64,000 nt of DNA from Negativicoccus massiliensis (GCA_900155405.1 LT700188.1:248001-312000); one strand, 5' to 3'. Positions 17,241-27,758 are shown, numbered from the stretch's first letter. Notes: a model not told the origin generated them from the letters alone. Translations and numbers: made by a program.

Positions 17241-17792
17241 ATGAAATTATCAGTTCGCGGTAAAAGTATGGATGTAACGCCTGCTTTACAGCAGTATGTT
17301 GAAAAGCACACGGACAAGATTCAACGTTACTTCGACAAAGAGATTGCTTTGCATGTTCTCTTGTCGGTCACTAAAAATACTCAAAAAGCGGAAGCGACGA
17401 TGCAGGTGGACGGCATTTTCATTCGTGCCGTGGAAAAATCGCAAGACATGTACAAGTCCATTGATGTCGTTTTTGACAAGTTGGAGCGTCAAATTCATAA
17501 ATATAAAACACGCTTGGCTAAACGTTTCAAAGGTCGTCAGGTCTTGAATGATAGATTTCTTGCACCGACTACTCCGGCAGCCGCTCATGAAGCCGAACCG
17601 GAAGGCGAATCGTTCGAAGTCGTTAGACATAAAAGTTTCGGCATGAAACCGATGTCGACGGAAGAAGCGATTCTGCAGATGAACCTTTTGGATCATAATT
17701 TCTTTATTTTTAAGAATGAGGAAACGGATCTGATTTCTGTTATTTACAAACGTGATGACGGAAAATACGGAGTGATTGAAACAAAAGAATAA
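17241..17792 (+). CDS. hpf: Long-form ribosome hibernation promoting factor
   Basis: Binds the 30S decoding channel and dimerises ribosomes into inactive 100S particles in slow growth. The 183-residue protein has the N-terminal S30AE domain (about 1-105) and, after a linker, the C-terminal dimerisation domain (about 125-183: SFGMKPMSTEEAILQM and FFIFKNEETDLISVIYKR). GGGAGGAAA sets the ATG at 17241. The 5' gap of about 80 bases shows no convincing promoter. A terminator follows, so it is separate from secA. Confidence 0.95.
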   Translation: MKLSVRGKSMDVTPALQQYVEKHTDKIQRYFDKEIALHVLLSVTKNTQKAEATMQVDGIFIRAVEKSQDMYKSIDVVFDKLERQIHKYKTRLAKRFKGRQVLNDRFLAPTTPAAAHEAEPEGESFEVVRHKSFGMKPMSTEEAILQMNLLDHNFFIFKNEETDLISVIYKRDDGKYGVIETKE

Positions 17793-17800
17793 AAAATACG

Positions 17801-17832
17801 AAAAAAGGAGGGGTTACAACCCCTCCTTTTTT
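17801..17832. terminator. Terminator after hpf
   Basis: Stem AAAAAAGGAGGGGTT (17801-17815) with its complement at 17818-17832. The A and T flanks make it symmetric. The last two T residues also belong to the -35 of the secA promoter. Confidence 0.9.
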
Positions 17833-17859
17833 GACTACAAAATGGCCATCTGATACAAT
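17831..17859 (+). promoter_or_regulatory. secA-prfB promoter
   Basis: TTGACT (17831-17836), 17-base spacer, TACAAT (17854-17859). The -35 overlaps the end of the hpf terminator. Confidence 0.75.
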
Positions 17860-17912
17860 AAATTAGATATATCCCGAGATAGAGGGAAAATGATCAAAGG
17901 GAGTGGGAATTG

Positions 17913-20363
17913 GTGTTTAGCTTTTTAGAAAAATTGTTTGGCGGCTCACAAAACAGCCAACTGAATAAAATGCGCAGTACAGTGGCCGATATCAATGCCA
18001 TGGAGGACAGCATCAAGCAGTTGAGTGATGCGTCTTTGACGGCCAAAACAGATGAGTTTAAGCGCCGTCTTAATAACGGCGAAACATTGGATGATATTTT
18101 ACCGGAGGCGTTTGCCGTTGTGCGCGAAGCGTCGCGTCGCGTGTTGGGTATGCGCCATTTCGACGTACAGCTCTTAGGCGGCATGGTCCTTCATAGCGGT
18201 AATATCGCCGAAATGAAAACGGGCGAAGGTAAGACGCTGGTTGCAACATTGCCGGTGTACCTGAATGCATTAACGGGTAAAGGCGTGCATGTTATTACCG
18301 TTAATGATTACCTGGCTAAACGTGACAGCGAGTGGATGGGAAAACTTTATCACGCATTGGGCCTTTCTGTCGGTTTGATCGTCCATGATCTGGACTTCGC
18401 GCAACGCAAACAAGCATACGCGGCCGATATTACCTATGGCACTAATAACGAGTTCGGATTTGATTATCTCCGTGATAACATGGTCATTCATGCTGAACAA
18501 ATGGTGCAACGTCCGTTGCACTACTGTATCGTCGACGAAGTGGACAGCATTTTGATTGATGAAGCGCGTACGCCGCTCATTATTTCCGGCCCCGGTGAGC
18601 GCTCTACGGATCACTACTACACGATGGCGAAAGTGGTACCGAAGCTGATCAAAGATGAAGACTACACAATCGATGAAAAGGCGAAAACGATTGCTCCGAC
18701 CGAGCAGGGTATCGCCAAAGTCGAAAAAATGCTGAATGTAGAGAACCTCTACGATTCGGAAAACCTTGAATACAACCATTTACTCGTACAGGCATTGCGT
18801 GCCCATGCGATGATGGTTCGCGATAAAGACTACGTGGTGAAAGACGGAGAAGTCGTTATTGTCGATGAATTCACAGGTCGCCTAATGTTCGGTCGTCGCT
18901 ATTCGGACGGTTTGCACCAGGCGATTGAGGCGAAAGAAGGACTGAAAGTCGAGCGCGAAAGTCAGACGCTGGCTGCGATTACTTTCCAAAATTACTTCCG
19001 TATGTATGACAAACTTGCCGGCATGACCGGTACCGCGAAAACGGAAGAACAGGAATTTATCAAAATCTACGGCCTGGAAGTATTTGTCATTCCGCCGAAT
19101 AAGCAAATTCAGCGTGTTGATATGGCAGATGTGATTTATAAAACCAAAACCGCCAAATATCGTGCGGTTATTAACGAAATTCAGAAACGCTATGCGAACG
19201 GACAGCCGTTATTGGTTGGTACAACCTCGATTGCGCAGTCGGAAGAACTCAGCCATATGCTCAAAAAGCTGGAAATTCCGCATAATGTTTTAAACGCCAA
19301 ATTCCATGAAAAGGAAGCGGAAATTGTTGCGCAAGCCGGGCAAAAAGGACAGGTCACGATTGCCACCAATATGGCCGGGCGCGGTACTGATATCGTTTTG
19401 GGTGAAGGAGTGCCGGAATTAGGCGGTTTGCATATTATCGGTACGGAACGTCATGAAAGTCGCCGTATCGATAACCAGTTGCGCGGTCGTTCCGGTCGCC
19501 AAGGTGATCCCGGGTCTACTCAATTTTTCCTTTCGCTCGAGGATGACTTAATGCGCATTTTTGGCTCTGACAGTATTTCCAAAATCATGGATAAGCTGGG
19601 AATGGAAGAGAACGAAGAAATTCAGAGCAGTCTGGTTACAAAATCCATTGAAAAAGCGCAGAAGAAAGTAGAAAATCGCAACTTTAATATCCGCAAATAT
19701 ATCCTTGAATACGATGATGTCATGAACCAGCAGCGTGAAGTACTGTATGATCAACGTCGCCGAATTTTGATGGGGGAAGATTTGAAAGATCAGATCCTGT
19801 CTATGACCGATCGAATCATTTTGGATGCGATGAATCGATTTGCGGATGAAAAATTGTATCCGGAAGAATGGGACTTCCCGGGGATGCTTAAGTACTTGGA
19901 AAGTTATTATCTTGCACCGGGACAAATTACGCTGGCACAGATTGAAGATTTAAGCCGTCAGGATATTCTGGATTTGCTCTTGGATACCGCGCACCGTATG
20001 TACGAAGAACGCGAAAAACAAATCGGTTCGGAAAACATGCGTGAGCTGGAAAAAGCGATTCTGCTCAAGGTGGTTGATGCGAAATGGATGGATCACCTCG
20101 ACGCCATGGATATGCTTAAAGAGGGGATCGGCTTGCGTTCCTACGGACAAAAGAATCCGCTGGTCGAATACAAGTTCGAAGCCTACGAAATGTTCCAGGA
20201 AATGATGCAGTCGATTCAGGAAACGGTTGTCATGTATCTGTACCATATTCAGATTACGTTTATGCAACCTGTGGAAAATGAAGATCATCTGCAACACGCG
20301 ACATCGCACTTCGGCGATGAACCGGCACCAATTGAACCGGTGGAAAAGAAATTACAAAAATAA
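17913..20363 (+). CDS. secA: Protein translocase ATPase SecA
   Basis: Motor that pushes preproteins through SecYEG. Walker A MKTGEGKT (about 101-108), Walker B in [14 protein letters not shown], motif [14 protein letters not shown], and helicase-type motif [11 protein letters not shown] are all present. The start is GTG 17913 or TTG 17910; AAAGGGAG at 17896-17903 fits both, and GTG gives [11 protein letters not shown], like family N-termini. The length, about 816, is short: the C-terminal linker ends without the CxCxSG-x-CC zinc motif that binds SecB and phospholipid. This C-terminal loss occurs in various lineages. Followed closely by prfB. Confidence 0.95.
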   Translation: MFSFLEKLFGGSQNSQLNKMRSTVADINAMEDSIKQLSDASLTAKTDEFKRRLNNGETLDDILPEAFAVVREASRRVLGMRHFDVQLLGGMVLHSGNIAEMKTGEGKTLVATLPVYLNALTGKGVHVITVNDYLAKRDSEWMGKLYHALGLSVGLIVHDLDFAQRKQAYAADITYGTNNEFGFDYLRDNMVIHAEQMVQRPLHYCIVDEVDSILIDEARTPLIISGPGERSTDHYYTMAKVVPKLIKDEDYTIDEKAKTIAPTEQGIAKVEKMLNVENLYDSENLEYNHLLVQALRAHAMMVRDKDYVVKDGEVVIVDEFTGRLMFGRRYSDGLHQAIEAKEGLKVERESQTLAAITFQNYFRMYDKLAGMTGTAKTEEQEFIKIYGLEVFVIPPNKQIQRVDMADVIYKTKTAKYRAVINEIQKRYANGQPLLVGTTSIAQSEELSHMLKKLEIPHNVLNAKFHEKEAEIVAQAGQKGQVTIATNMAGRGTDIVLGEGVPELGGLHIIGTERHESRRIDNQLRGRSGRQGDPGSTQFFLSLEDDLMRIFGSDSISKIMDKLGMEENEEIQSSLVTKSIEKAQKKVENRNFNIRKYILEYDDVMNQQREVLYDQRRRILMGEDLKDQILSMTDRIILDAMNRFADEKLYPEEWDFPGMLKYLESYYLAPGQITLAQIEDLSRQDILDLLLDTAHRMYEEREKQIGSENMRELEKAILLKVVDAKWMDHLDAMDMLKEGIGLRSYGQKNPLVEYKFEAYEMFQEMMQSIQETVVMYLYHIQITFMQPVENEDHLQHATSHFGDEPAPIEPVEKKLQK

Positions 20364-20378
20364 GGATGTGATGACCAC

Positions 20379-21495
20379 ATGCTGGAAGATTTAAAACAGC
20401 CGTTGGAAAGTTTGAGAGAGAGAATCATAGAAATCAGGGATTCACTTTGACCTGCCTACATTAAAGGAAAGATTGGTCAATTACGATATAAAGATGAGTG
20501 ATCCGAACTTCTGGAATGATGCCGACAATGCGAAAAAGGTCTCCAAAGAAGCGACGGACTTAAAAGATACGATCGAAACGTATGAATCTCTTTCAGAACG
20601 CATCAAAGAAGTAGAACAACTTTGGCAGTTGGCACTCGCGGAGGAAGACGATTCGTTAGAAGGGGAAATTCAAAACGAATTGGATGAGCTTTCTGCTGTT
20701 GTCGAAGCCAAAGAGATCGAACTGATGCTGTCGGGCGAATATGACGGCAATAACGCGATTTTGACGCTACATGCGGGAGCCGGCGGTACCGAAGCGCAGG
20801 ACTGGACACAAATGTTGTTGCGCATGTTCACTCGTTGGGGTGAGCAGCATCATTTCAAAGTGGATCTGGCCGATATTTTGCCCGGCGATGATGCCGGTGT
20901 AAAAAGTGCGACCGTCACTTTTGAGGGCAAAAATGCATACGGCATGTTGCGCGCGGAAAAAGGAGTACATCGCTTGGTGCGCATTTCACCGTTTGACGCA
21001 GCGGCACGGAGACATACCTCGTTTTCCGCGGTCGATGTCATGCCGGAAATTGCTGATGATGTAGTCGTCGATATCAATATGGACGAAGTTCGTGTGGATT
21101 ATTTTCGCGCCAGCGGCGCAGGCGGTCAGCACGTCAACAAAACGAGTTCCGCCGTGCGAATGACGCATTTGCCTACCGGTATTGTGGTGCAATGCCAAAA
21201 TGAACGTTCCCAGATGCAGAACCGTGAGCAGGCCATGCGCTTCTTACGGGCGAAACTGTTTGAATTGGAATTGGAAAAACGCGAACAGTTACGGAAAGAC
21301 ATTGGCGGTTCGCATGAAGCTATTGAATGGGGCAGCCAAATTCGTTCCTATGTATTCCATCCGTATACGATGGTAAAAGATCATCGTACCGGCGTAGAAA
21401 CCGGTAATGTGCAAGCGGTTATGGATGGCGATTTAGATCCGTTTATCGAAGGCTATTTGAAACAGAAAATGAAGAAATCTGAGGCGAAACCATGA
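20379..21495 (+). CDS. prfB: Peptide chain release factor 2, programmed +1 frameshift
   Basis: Terminates translation at UGA and UAA. The first 23 codons run from ATG 20379 to a CTT-TGA-C site (TGA at 20448-20450); the ribosome shifts +1 and continues in the frame reading Asp-Leu-Pro-Thr to the stop at 21493-21495, joining 20379-20447 and 20449-21495 (371 residues). An internal Shine-Dalgarno-like AGGGA sits just upstream of the slip site. Also present are the SPF stop-recognition tripeptide (VRISPFDAA) and the GGQ motif (GAGGQHVNK). Low RF2 favours the shift, giving autoregulation. The downstream frame alone would miss the N-terminus. Confidence 0.96.
20434..20451 (+). promoter_or_regulatory. 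RF2 programmed frameshift element
   Basis: CTT TGA C at 20445-20451 preceded by the SD-like AGGGA, spaced a few bases as in other bacterial prfB genes. The zero frame terminates at 20450; the +1 frame encodes RF2. Confidence 0.95.
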
Positions 21496-22178
21496 AAAAA
21501 TTTCTCCTGCTTATCATCATCCTGCTCGTAATCGTTTTTGGGGTAGGGTGGTTTGCGTTACCGAAGATGGTAGAAAACGGTTTGGAAAACTATTTGGCAG
21601 AAAAAGTGCCGTCGGAAAAAATTGAAGTTAAAATGGATTTACAGAATCCGTTAGTGCTTTTGGCGGGAACGGTTGACCATATTCATGCGGATGGTTCGAG
21701 GGTCGCCCTGGATCCGTTGACGTATGACCGCTTGACGATTGATTTACACAACGTCAAATTTAACATGCGGAAATTGCTCGCCGACCACCGTTTTGAACCG
21801 GAATCTATAGGTGGTGGTACGCTGGGTGCGACATTGACGGCAGCGGATCTGCAAACTTACCTGCAGGGGCATGTCGATAATATCGACAATTTACAAGTGA
21901 GAATTGATGATCGACAAATCAACGTTACCGGTAATGTCGACTTGGCCGGGTTATTATCCGGTACGGTTCTTGTTTCGGGTGAACCGCTTTTATATGATAA
22001 TGTTCTGCAAATTCGTCCGACCGATTTGAAATTTAATAATATGGGCTTTGCCGGTGTCACGACTAATTTTATGAAACCGATCAAAGTGTATGATTTCCGT
22101 GATTTCCCATGGCCTGTTACGGCGAATAAGGTGGAACTCAGTAATCACAGCGTCGTTATGACGGCGGTAGTTCGTTAG
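21492..22178 (+). CDS. DUF2993/LmeA-like phospholipid-binding envelope protein
   Basis: A 228-residue protein with one N-terminal hydrophobic segment (about 4-25, signal anchor or signal peptide without lipobox Cys) and a predominantly beta-strand remainder with alternating hydrophobic residues, as in LmeA/DUF2993 proteins that bind anionic phospholipids. The assignment rests on overall pattern rather than a sharp motif. It overlaps prfB by ATGA and precedes a DUF5693 gene by 9 bases. It may act in envelope lipid traffic, which is inference. Confidence 0.6.
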   Translation: MKKFLLLIIILLVIVFGVGWFALPKMVENGLENYLAEKVPSEKIEVKMDLQNPLVLLAGTVDHIHADGSRVALDPLTYDRLTIDLHNVKFNMRKLLADHRFEPESIGGGTLGATLTAADLQTYLQGHVDNIDNLQVRIDDRQINVTGNVDLAGLLSGTVLVSGEPLLYDNVLQIRPTDLKFNNMGFAGVTTNFMKPIKVYDFRDFPWPVTANKVELSNHSVVMTAVVR

Positions 22179-22187
22179 GATGGGCCG

Positions 22188-24218
22188 ATGTTTGATTATT
22201 TGAAAAAGCATGCGATTTTTATAGTGTTGTTGGGGATTGCATTTATAGCTGCAGGTGCCGTTAATTGGCAACGAATGACCGTTGAAAACGCCAATCGCAG
22301 TGTAGAGATGGTTTATGATTACGGACATGTCATGGAACTTGCGGCAAGCCAAGGAAAAACTGTAGACGAGGCGCTTGCCCTGTTTCGCAAGGCAGGCGTC
22401 ACGTCTTTTGCCGTTTATGACGCTACCGTTGAAAAACTTGTTAACAACGGTTATGTACAGATCGCATCCCAACTTTCAACAGAGGATAAAATACGTTTGG
22501 GCATGGCTTCGGATTCCGTCGTTATGATGGCTACCGGAAAACCGGGAGCCAATGAACGCTTGCAGGAAGCAAGCGAAGACTTGGTTTTACGACTGCCTCA
22601 AGACGCAGTGAAGAAAGTCACCACACCGGACGGAAAATTCATGCTGGGAATTAAGACGATTGACGAAAAGGCTCTCAATCAAATGAACCTCGGTATTTCG
22701 GCTGCTGAAATAAAAGACATTCAAAACCGCGGGTTCGGCGTGGTTGTACGGCCAACGAATTATACCGCTATGACTAAGGCGAAGGCGGATCACTTCTTGG
22801 CACGTTTAGATGCGAATGCCCCTGTACGTGCGATTGTTTTTGTCGGCCAGGAAGCCTTCGGATATCCGGATCAGATGGATTACATCGGTGAAGAATTAAA
22901 AGTCCGTGCCATACCGGTAGCTTTGATAGAATCGCCGACACAGCTGCAGTTTGAGAAGCAGCTGGGCGCCGTAGATATGGTAAAAAATTTGGATTATTAT
23001 GGTGTGCGTGCCTATAGTATGTTCCGTGATGAACTGGTGAAATTGAGCGCGGAGGAGGCTTCACAGCGTCATTTCATCAGCGATACGGAGCGTAATATCC
23101 GATTGAATTTGTTTTCAGCGTATAAACGACCGATTCCGGGTAAAACTCTTTTAGAATCGGATGCGACCTATATTTCGTTGACGGCTGAAAAACTGCAGGC
23201 GCACGGTTACACACTCGGTAAAGCAAGCGTCATGCCCCGTTTTCATGAAAGACGTGCTTTGCAGTTGCTCGTATTACTGGGAGTGGGCGCATTAACTGGA
23301 GCCGCATTTTGTGCATTGACGGGAGCGCGCAAAAAAATTGGCTATGGGATGATACTGCTTACGTTTATCGGCTTAGGGTCTTTGCTTTTTACCCATTGGC
23401 AAGTTCTTGCTCGTCAAGTAGCCGCTTTGTTGATTGCGGTAACCACCCCGACGGTAGCTATGTACGTTGTTTTCCGCTATTGGCAGCAAGTTGATTGGCA
23501 CGAAATGGAATCTCGTTGGAGTTTATTCGGGAAAGCAATGGTGCAATTGGCATTCGTCAGCCTGTTTTCTCTCATGGGAGGATGGCTTTTAAGTGCGATT
23601 CTGGCAGCGATGCCTTTCTTTATGGAAATGGAGATTTTCCGTGGCGTTAAAGTGACGTTTTTATTACCGGTTATATGTGTTGCTATTTTATATGTACGCG
23701 TTTTTCCGACGTTTCGCAATAATGCGTACGAGAATTGGCAGGATTTTCCTGATTTTGTCGCCCGCTTTTTACACCTGCCGGTACGTGTAGGAACATTGCT
23801 GTTAGTTGGATTTATTGGAATTGCGGGACTGATTTTTATTGGTCGCAGTGGTCATGAAGAAGGAGTGCCGGTATCACAGCTGGAGATTTCGTTACGACGT
23901 TTCTTGGAGTCAACGCTTGCGGTGCGTCCACGATCAAAAGAATTTTTGATCGGACATCCGGCCTTTTTACTCGTGCCTCTTGCTTTAGCGAAACGCTGGC
24001 CCCAGTGGCTGCACTTCCTATTGGTCATCGCAGCGGGTATTGGTCAAGCTTCCATGGTAGAAACGTTTGCGCATATGCGCTCGCCATTATGGATGAGCAC
24101 ATTACGGGGCGTGAATGGTGTATTGATTGGTATCTTAGTAGGGGTTATTGTGATTTTAGGAACCTATGTGTTAAGTGCATTGAACGGATACAGGAGTCGG
24201 GCGCATGAAGAAGCCTAG
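22188..24218 (+). CDS. DUF5693 family multi-spanning membrane protein
   Basis: A 676-residue protein with an N-terminal membrane anchor (about 9-26), a large extracytoplasmic domain (about 30-345, including VDEALALFRKAGVTSFAVY near 60-80), and about seven to nine membrane helices after residue 350. Function is unknown, but the family commonly sits directly before csaB in Firmicutes, as here, with a 14-base overlap. This points to a role in cell-wall polymer pyruvylation or export. No catalytic motif is evident. Confidence 0.8.
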   Translation: MFDYLKKHAIFIVLLGIAFIAAGAVNWQRMTVENANRSVEMVYDYGHVMELAASQGKTVDEALALFRKAGVTSFAVYDATVEKLVNNGYVQIASQLSTEDKIRLGMASDSVVMMATGKPGANERLQEASEDLVLRLPQDAVKKVTTPDGKFMLGIKTIDEKALNQMNLGISAAEIKDIQNRGFGVVVRPTNYTAMTKAKADHFLARLDANAPVRAIVFVGQEAFGYPDQMDYIGEELKVRAIPVALIESPTQLQFEKQLGAVDMVKNLDYYGVRAYSMFRDELVKLSAEEASQRHFISDTERNIRLNLFSAYKRPIPGKTLLESDATYISLTAEKLQAHGYTLGKASVMPRFHERRALQLLVLLGVGALTGAAFCALTGARKKIGYGMILLTFIGLGSLLFTHWQVLARQVAALLIAVTTPTVAMYVVFRYWQQVDWHEMESRWSLFGKAMVQLAFVSLFSLMGGWLLSAILAAMPFFMEMEIFRGVKVTFLLPVICVAILYVRVFPTFRNNAYENWQDFPDFVARFLHLPVRVGTLLLVGFIGIAGLIFIGRSGHEEGVPVSQLEISLRRFLESTLAVRPRSKEFLIGHPAFLLVPLALAKRWPQWLHFLLVIAAGIGQASMVETFAHMRSPLWMSTLRGVNGVLIGILVGVIVILGTYVLSALNGYRSRAHEEA

Positions 24219-25332
24219 AATTCTTATATCCGGTTATTACGGATTTGGAAATGCCGGTGATGAGGCGATGTTGACGGCCATCTTGGGAGCGCTGTATGAG
24301 CGTGAACCCAACGCAGTAGTGACCGCTATCTCCGGTAACCCTGCACGAACACGCGAAACGCATGGCGTACGCGCCATTTCCCGCTTGGCAATGCCTCAAA
24401 TTTTGCGCGAAGTAAGTCGTTGTGATTTATTGATCAGCGGCGGTGGCAGTTTGTTGCAGGACGTAACGAGTAAACGTAGCTTGTATTATTATTTGGGCAT
24501 TATCCGTCTGGCACTTTGGTGTAAAAAACCGGTATTCTTATATGCGCAGGGCATCGGCCCGTTGTTCCGACCGGCGGCGCGCAATACGGTACGAGATGTC
24601 TTAAATCGCACGCAAGCGATTACCGTTCGAGATAAAGGATCGCAAGAACTTTTGACTGAACTGGGTGTTACAACCCCACCGATTGCCGTGACAGCGGACG
24701 CCGTGTTGGCGATGCATCCGGGGGATCCTGATATCGGCCGCATGTTAATGCGACGGTACGGTATTTCCGGCATTGCGCCGAAAATCGGCGTGTCGGTGCG
24801 TGAATGGCGTGGAAACGGTCAGTATAAGCAGAAACTTGCACAAGCCTGCGATGAATTACAGCACCGGACAGACGGCCAAATTATTTTTGTACCGATGCAG
24901 TACCCGGAAGATAAAGTGGCAGCCGAAGATATTGCAAGTGCCATGCAGAAGCCGGCGGTTGTTTTGGATGAAGCCTATACCACCGCAGAGCTCATGGGAA
25001 TTATCGGCGCTCTGGATGTGTTAGTAGGTATTCGTTTGCATGCGCTGATTTTTGCCGCTTTAATGGGTGTCCCTTCGGTAGGAATTTCGTATGATCCGAA
25101 AGTGGATCGGTTTTTGGAAAGTGTTGGCGAAAAAGCTATTGCAACCATTGACACTGTGGATGTCGATGCATTGGTAGAACTTACTTTGAAACGTTTACAG
25201 GAAGGTGTTTCCGATACGGAGCGTAAACAAATAGCGATCTTGCGCTCCCGCTCGGAAGCGACAGCGGACTACGCACTCCGGTTATTGGGAAGGGAGAAGC
25301 ATAATGACAGCACTCACAGAGAAACAATTTAG
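24205..25332 (+). CDS. csaB: CsaB polysaccharide pyruvyl transferase
   Basis: Transfers a pyruvyl ketal from phosphoenolpyruvate to a cell-wall polysaccharide, creating the ligand for SLH domains. The 375-residue protein has the CsaB/WcaK N-terminal signature (GYYGFGNAGDEAML), the SGGGSLLQD motif near 77, and a GIRLHAL segment near 275 carrying the conserved His. It overlaps the DUF5693 gene by 14 bases and the transketolase gene by 29. In a Negativicutes cell, S-layer-type OmpM proteins would be the likely beneficiaries (inference). Confidence 0.9.
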   Translation: MKKPRILISGYYGFGNAGDEAMLTAILGALYEREPNAVVTAISGNPARTRETHGVRAISRLAMPQILREVSRCDLLISGGGSLLQDVTSKRSLYYYLGIIRLALWCKKPVFLYAQGIGPLFRPAARNTVRDVLNRTQAITVRDKGSQELLTELGVTTPPIAVTADAVLAMHPGDPDIGRMLMRRYGISGIAPKIGVSVREWRGNGQYKQKLAQACDELQHRTDGQIIFVPMQYPEDKVAAEDIASAMQKPAVVLDEAYTTAELMGIIGALDVLVGIRLHALIFAALMGVPSVGISYDPKVDRFLESVGEKAIATIDTVDVDALVELTLKRLQEGVSDTERKQIAILRSRSEATADYALRLLGREKHNDSTHRETI

Positions 25333-26137
25333 CGAGGTCACAGCCTTTGCCCGGCAAATGCGTCGTGATATTTTAAAAATGGTGACAGACGCGAAAAGCG
25401 GGCATCCCGGCGGATCATTATCAATTACTGATTTGCTGGCATTGCTTTATAACGTGGAGATGAATATCGATCCGATGGATTCGCATCGTCCGGATCGTGA
25501 TCGTTTGGTGCTTTCCAAAGGCCATGCTGCGCCAGGTTTGTACGCGGCATTGGCGGGTAAGGGCTTTTTTGCTAAAGACGAGCTTTGGCATTTACGTAAA
25601 ATTGATGCGATGCTGCAAGGCCATCCGGATATGAAGCATACACCGGGGGTGGAAATGACGACAGGCTCTCTCGGGCAGGGGTTCAGTGCGGCATGCGGTA
25701 TGGCCTTGAATGCAAAACTTGAAAATGACGCGTATCATACGTTTGTTATCGTAGGTGACGGAGAATCGCAGGAAGGTCAAGTCTGGGAAGCTGCAATGTT
25801 TGCAGGTCATTATAAGCTGGATACCTTGACGGCGTTTGTCGACTTTAACGGATTGCAAATCGACGGTAAAATTACTGATGTTATGTCGCCGTTACCATTG
25901 CCGGATAAATTCCGCGCCTTTAATTGGCACGCCATTGAAGTGGACGGTCATGACATCAATGCGCTGCACGAAGCAATTATCGAAGCGCGAGAGACAAAAA
26001 ACATGCCGACTGCTATTATTATGAAAACCGTAAAAGGCAAAGGAATTCGTGAAATGGAAAATCAGGCAGGCTGGCACGGCAAAGCTCCGTCACTCGAACA
26101 ATACAACCTGTATGTCAAAGAATTGGGGGATGAATAA
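25304..26137 (+). CDS. Transketolase, N-terminal (TPP-binding) subunit
   Basis: The thiamine-diphosphate-binding half of a split transketolase of the pentose phosphate pathway. The 277-residue protein has SKGHAAPGLYAAL, TGSLGQGF and GDGESQEGQVWEAA (TPP/Mg motif GDG-x(n)-N type). AAGGGAGAAG precedes the ATG at 25304, which lies inside csaB. A TAATG junction leads to the second subunit. Confidence 0.95.
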   Translation: MTALTEKQFSEVTAFARQMRRDILKMVTDAKSGHPGGSLSITDLLALLYNVEMNIDPMDSHRPDRDRLVLSKGHAAPGLYAALAGKGFFAKDELWHLRKIDAMLQGHPDMKHTPGVEMTTGSLGQGFSAACGMALNAKLENDAYHTFVIVGDGESQEGQVWEAAMFAGHYKLDTLTAFVDFNGLQIDGKITDVMSPLPLPDKFRAFNWHAIEVDGHDINALHEAIIEARETKNMPTAIIMKTVKGKGIREMENQAGWHGKAPSLEQYNLYVKELGDE

Positions 26138-27078
26138 TGGCCAAAGCAACACGTGATGCATACGGCGAAATTCTGAAAGAATTGGGCGCTGAGAATCCAA
26201 AGATTGTTGTCTTGGATGCTGATTTATCTTCGTCTACCAAAACCGCGGAATTTAAAAAAGTTTTTCCTGAACGACATTTTAACTGCGGTATTGCCGAGCA
26301 AAACATGATGGGGGTTGCCGCAGGTTTTGCGACAACAGGCAAAATTCCTTTTGCTTCGACGTTTGCTGTATTTGGCGCCGGTCGTGCTTATGAACAAATC
26401 CGAAATTCTATTTGCTATCCTAAACTCAACGTTAAAATCGCGGTGACGCATTCCGGTCTGACTGTCGGTGAAGACGGAGCGACGCACCAGATGCTCGAAG
26501 ACATTTCGCTGATGCGTACACTGCCGAATATGACAGTAACCGTTCCAGCGGATGCCGCCGAAACGAAGGCTATTATTCGCTGGGCCGCTGACTATGAAGG
26601 TCCGGTTTATATTCGCATGGGTCGAGCCAAAGTGGAGGATGTTATGCCCGAAGGCTGTACGTTTACGCCCGGCAAAGCGACATTATTGCGCGATGGCGCC
26701 GATGTAACGCTTATGGCTTGCGGCGTTATGGTGGCCCCGGCATTAGAGGCGGCGGAAATTCTTGATTCGGAAGGCATTTCGGCAAGAGTGGTCAATATGA
26801 GCAGCATTAAGCCGATTGACGCGACTGCCATTAAGGAAGCGGTCAAGATGACCGGTGCGATTGTTTCTTGTGAAGAACACAATATCATTGGCGGTTTAGG
26901 GGCGGCGATTGCCGAAGTGTTGGTTCAGTCTACCCCGGCTCCCATGGAAATGGTAGGTACTAAAGATACTTTCGGGGAATCCGGGACACCGGATGCGTTG
27001 TTGGAAAAATACGGCTTAACAGCAGCACACATTGTACTAGCCGCGAAACGCGTTATCAGCCGAAAGAGTAGGGTATAA
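26137..27078 (+). CDS. Transketolase, C-terminal subunit
   Basis: The pyrimidine-binding and C-terminal half of split transketolase, 313 residues. GIAEQNMMGVAAGFATTGKIPFAS carries the activating Glu; HSGLTVGEDGATHQ and the sugar-phosphate site follow; a C-terminal transketolase domain has FGESGTPDALLEKYG. It forms a complex with the first subunit. Split transketolases are common in Firmicutes and archaea. TAATG junction to ftsE. Confidence 0.95.
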   Translation: MAKATRDAYGEILKELGAENPKIVVLDADLSSSTKTAEFKKVFPERHFNCGIAEQNMMGVAAGFATTGKIPFASTFAVFGAGRAYEQIRNSICYPKLNVKIAVTHSGLTVGEDGATHQMLEDISLMRTLPNMTVTVPADAAETKAIIRWAADYEGPVYIRMGRAKVEDVMPEGCTFTPGKATLLRDGADVTLMACGVMVAPALEAAEILDSEGISARVVNMSSIKPIDATAIKEAVKMTGAIVSCEEHNIIGGLGAAIAEVLVQSTPAPMEMVGTKDTFGESGTPDALLEKYGLTAAHIVLAAKRVISRKSRV

Positions 27079-27758
27079 TGATCCGCTTTGAAAATGTTAC
27101 CAAACGATATGGTAACAACATCGCGTTGCGAAATTTAAATTTACATATTGAAAAAGGTGAGTTTGTCTTTCTCGTCGGACCGAGTGGGGCGGGAAAATCC
27201 ACTTTTATTAAATTGCTTTCGCATGAAACCGTGCCGGATGAAGGCAAAGTTTTCGTCGACGGGATTGAAGTTAATCGCTTAAAAAAGAGTAAGATCCCGT
27301 ACCTGCGTCGCAAGCTCGGGATCGTTTTTCAGGATTTCCGCCTTTTGCCAAATAAAACAGCATTTGAAAATGTCGCTTTTGCTTTGGAAGTTATGGAAGT
27401 TTCGCGCACTGAAATTAAGCAGAAAGTACATAACGCATTGGAACTCGTTAACTTGACAGCCAAGGCCAATCAGCTGCCTGCCAATTTGTCGGGCGGCGAG
27501 CAACAACGTGTAGCAATTGCCCGGGCACTCGTCAATCGTCCGGTAGTCTTAATCGCTGACGAACCGACGGGAAACTTAGATCCTGCTACAGCACAAACCA
27601 TTATGCAGTTGTTTAACCACATCAATCATCTCGGTACCACGATCATCATGGTAACGCATGCGAAAGAGCTCGTTAATAGCATGCATAAACGCGTTCTGAC
27701 GATCGAAGACGGAGAAATTGTGCGCGATGTACAGAAAGGGGCTTATGATGAAATTTAG
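27078..27758 (+). CDS. ftsE: Cell division ATPase FtsE
   Basis: Cytoplasmic ATPase of the FtsEX complex that transmits division signals to murein hydrolases. 226 residues: Walker A GPSGAGKST near 34-42, Q-loop [27 protein letters not shown] near 136, Walker B LIADEPTGNLD. It overlaps ftsX by 11 bases. The next two genes supply likely periplasmic partners. Confidence 0.95.
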   Translation: MIRFENVTKRYGNNIALRNLNLHIEKGEFVFLVGPSGAGKSTFIKLLSHETVPDEGKVFVDGIEVNRLKKSKIPYLRRKLGIVFQDFRLLPNKTAFENVAFALEVMEVSRTEIKQKVHNALELVNLTAKANQLPANLSGGEQQRVAIARALVNRPVVLIADEPTGNLDPATAQTIMQLFNHINHLGTTIIMVTHAKELVNSMHKRVLTIEDGEIVRDVQKGAYDEI

